Positions 63,266 through 64,000 of a stretch of 64,000 bases of DNA are shown piece after piece. Below the pieces are notes generated by a model. The model did no database searches and was not told the DNA's origin. It was given only the letters and a program-made list of their open reading frames with translations. The position numbers and the translations under genes were made by a program. This DNA is from Apus apus (taxonomy: Eukaryota; Chordata; Aves; Apodiformes; Apodidae): positions 173,816,274 through 173,880,273 of the forward strand of contig NC_067282.1 of the NCBI RefSeq assembly GCF_020740795.1, given 5' to 3'. Position 1 is the stretch's first letter. The number at the start of each line of letters is the position of its first letter.

Positions 63266-64000
63266 GTAGGTCAAAGCCCTTTCTCTGTAGAATTTTAACT
63301 CATTTTAAAGCAGGCAGGACAGTTCTATCACAGTGAAATTCAAGTATTCAGGTATTTTGTGTGGGCCTGAATCCAGGTGCAAGCATTATCCAAATAATAT
63401 GCAGCATGTTACCTCCTGAATAAGCAGTGAGGCTTATCCAGTCACAAGTTCCTCACCTGTGAGAGTCTCAGGGGCACATACTAGGGGGACCAGGCATATA
63501 TCTCTTGGTTATGTGGAATCAGACAACAAGCTGCTGTAAACTTAGCTCTTGGCAAAGGCCAAGAGTGACTGTACTAAAAATACTCTAGTGCTTAACAGTT
63601 TTACATGACACGATTAAGTGCTACCCACCCTGCCTTTGACGCCACAAATTCAGCTTCACCTATGCTGAAAAACAGGTGCAAGTCATTCTAGTGTAAAAAA
63701 AAATATGGATGAGCTAGGCTAACCAGTAGGTAAACAGTGTAGCCCCTGTATTAGCACACAATTTTATGCAAACGCCACCTCTTTTTACCTTCTTAGTTCC
63801 TCAGTTACAAAAGAGAAGTGAATGACACAGCACAATCTGCTCTCTATTCCTGGGACAAGGAAGTTCTGCCTGAGAGCTGAGACACCTGGTTGGGGGTCAA
63901 AGGGAGCTGTTCCCAGTTCGTTGTTTCCTGTTTCATATCAGACATTTTTTTTACCTGAGTTTCCACATCTACTTACTCACTTTGAGAAAGTAATTGAGAT
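63266..64000 (+). other. SLC38A4 intron, start only
   Basis: It begins with GTAGGT. No exon encoding the expected EVEDELLHAYSK-like segment is present, so the intron continues past the window and the remaining 150 or so residues are not represented. Confidence 0.85.

Overview
This is nuclear DNA from a vertebrate, almost certainly a bird. It carries many CR1-type LINE fragments with the typical bird 3' ends (repeats of the ATTCTATG / ATTCTGTG kind), a long A/T-rich gene-poor stretch, and small exons with GT/AG introns. The species cannot be read from the window.

The only gene I can support is SLC38A4 (sodium-coupled neutral amino acid transporter 4, SNAT4/ATA3), on the + strand at the right end. 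Eleven exons can be placed from about 52394 to 63265. They encode residues 1 to about 392 of a protein of roughly 547; the last exons lie beyond position 64000. All exon joins keep frame and have GT/AG borders. The first coding exon has 112 bases of 5' leader preceded by a splice acceptor, so at least one non-coding exon must lie further upstream. That leader holds a 15-codon upstream ORF.

Positions 1 to about 52.4 kb look intergenic: the upstream flank of SLC38A4, which in the mammalian order faces the AMIGO2 side. It contains no recognisable protein-coding exon. CR1 pieces lie at 70-318, 5050-5156, 6881-7068, 11281-11330, 11731-12707, 19751-19784, 42121-42232, 43765-43830, 43831-45343 and 45765-46396. 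A 2.3-kb CR1 (about 54620-56939) sits in sense orientation inside the second visible SLC38A4 intron. There are also short A/T runs, a possible decayed LTR-type fragment near 21.7-22.1 kb, and a few A/T-rich stretches that could be conserved regulatory sequence, which cannot be shown without alignment.

At least two CR1 generations are present. One is young: two 188-base 3' ends differ at only 2 positions, and one copy keeps an uninterrupted 292-codon piece of reverse transcriptase ORF2. The others are older, with frameshifts and lost catalytic residues. I found no evidence of a new multi-gene system. The more useful leads are the SLC38A4 upstream ORF, the sense CR1 next to a transmembrane exon, the recent CR1 activity and the odd 5' junction of the young CR1. 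No tRNA, rRNA or CRISPR array was seen.
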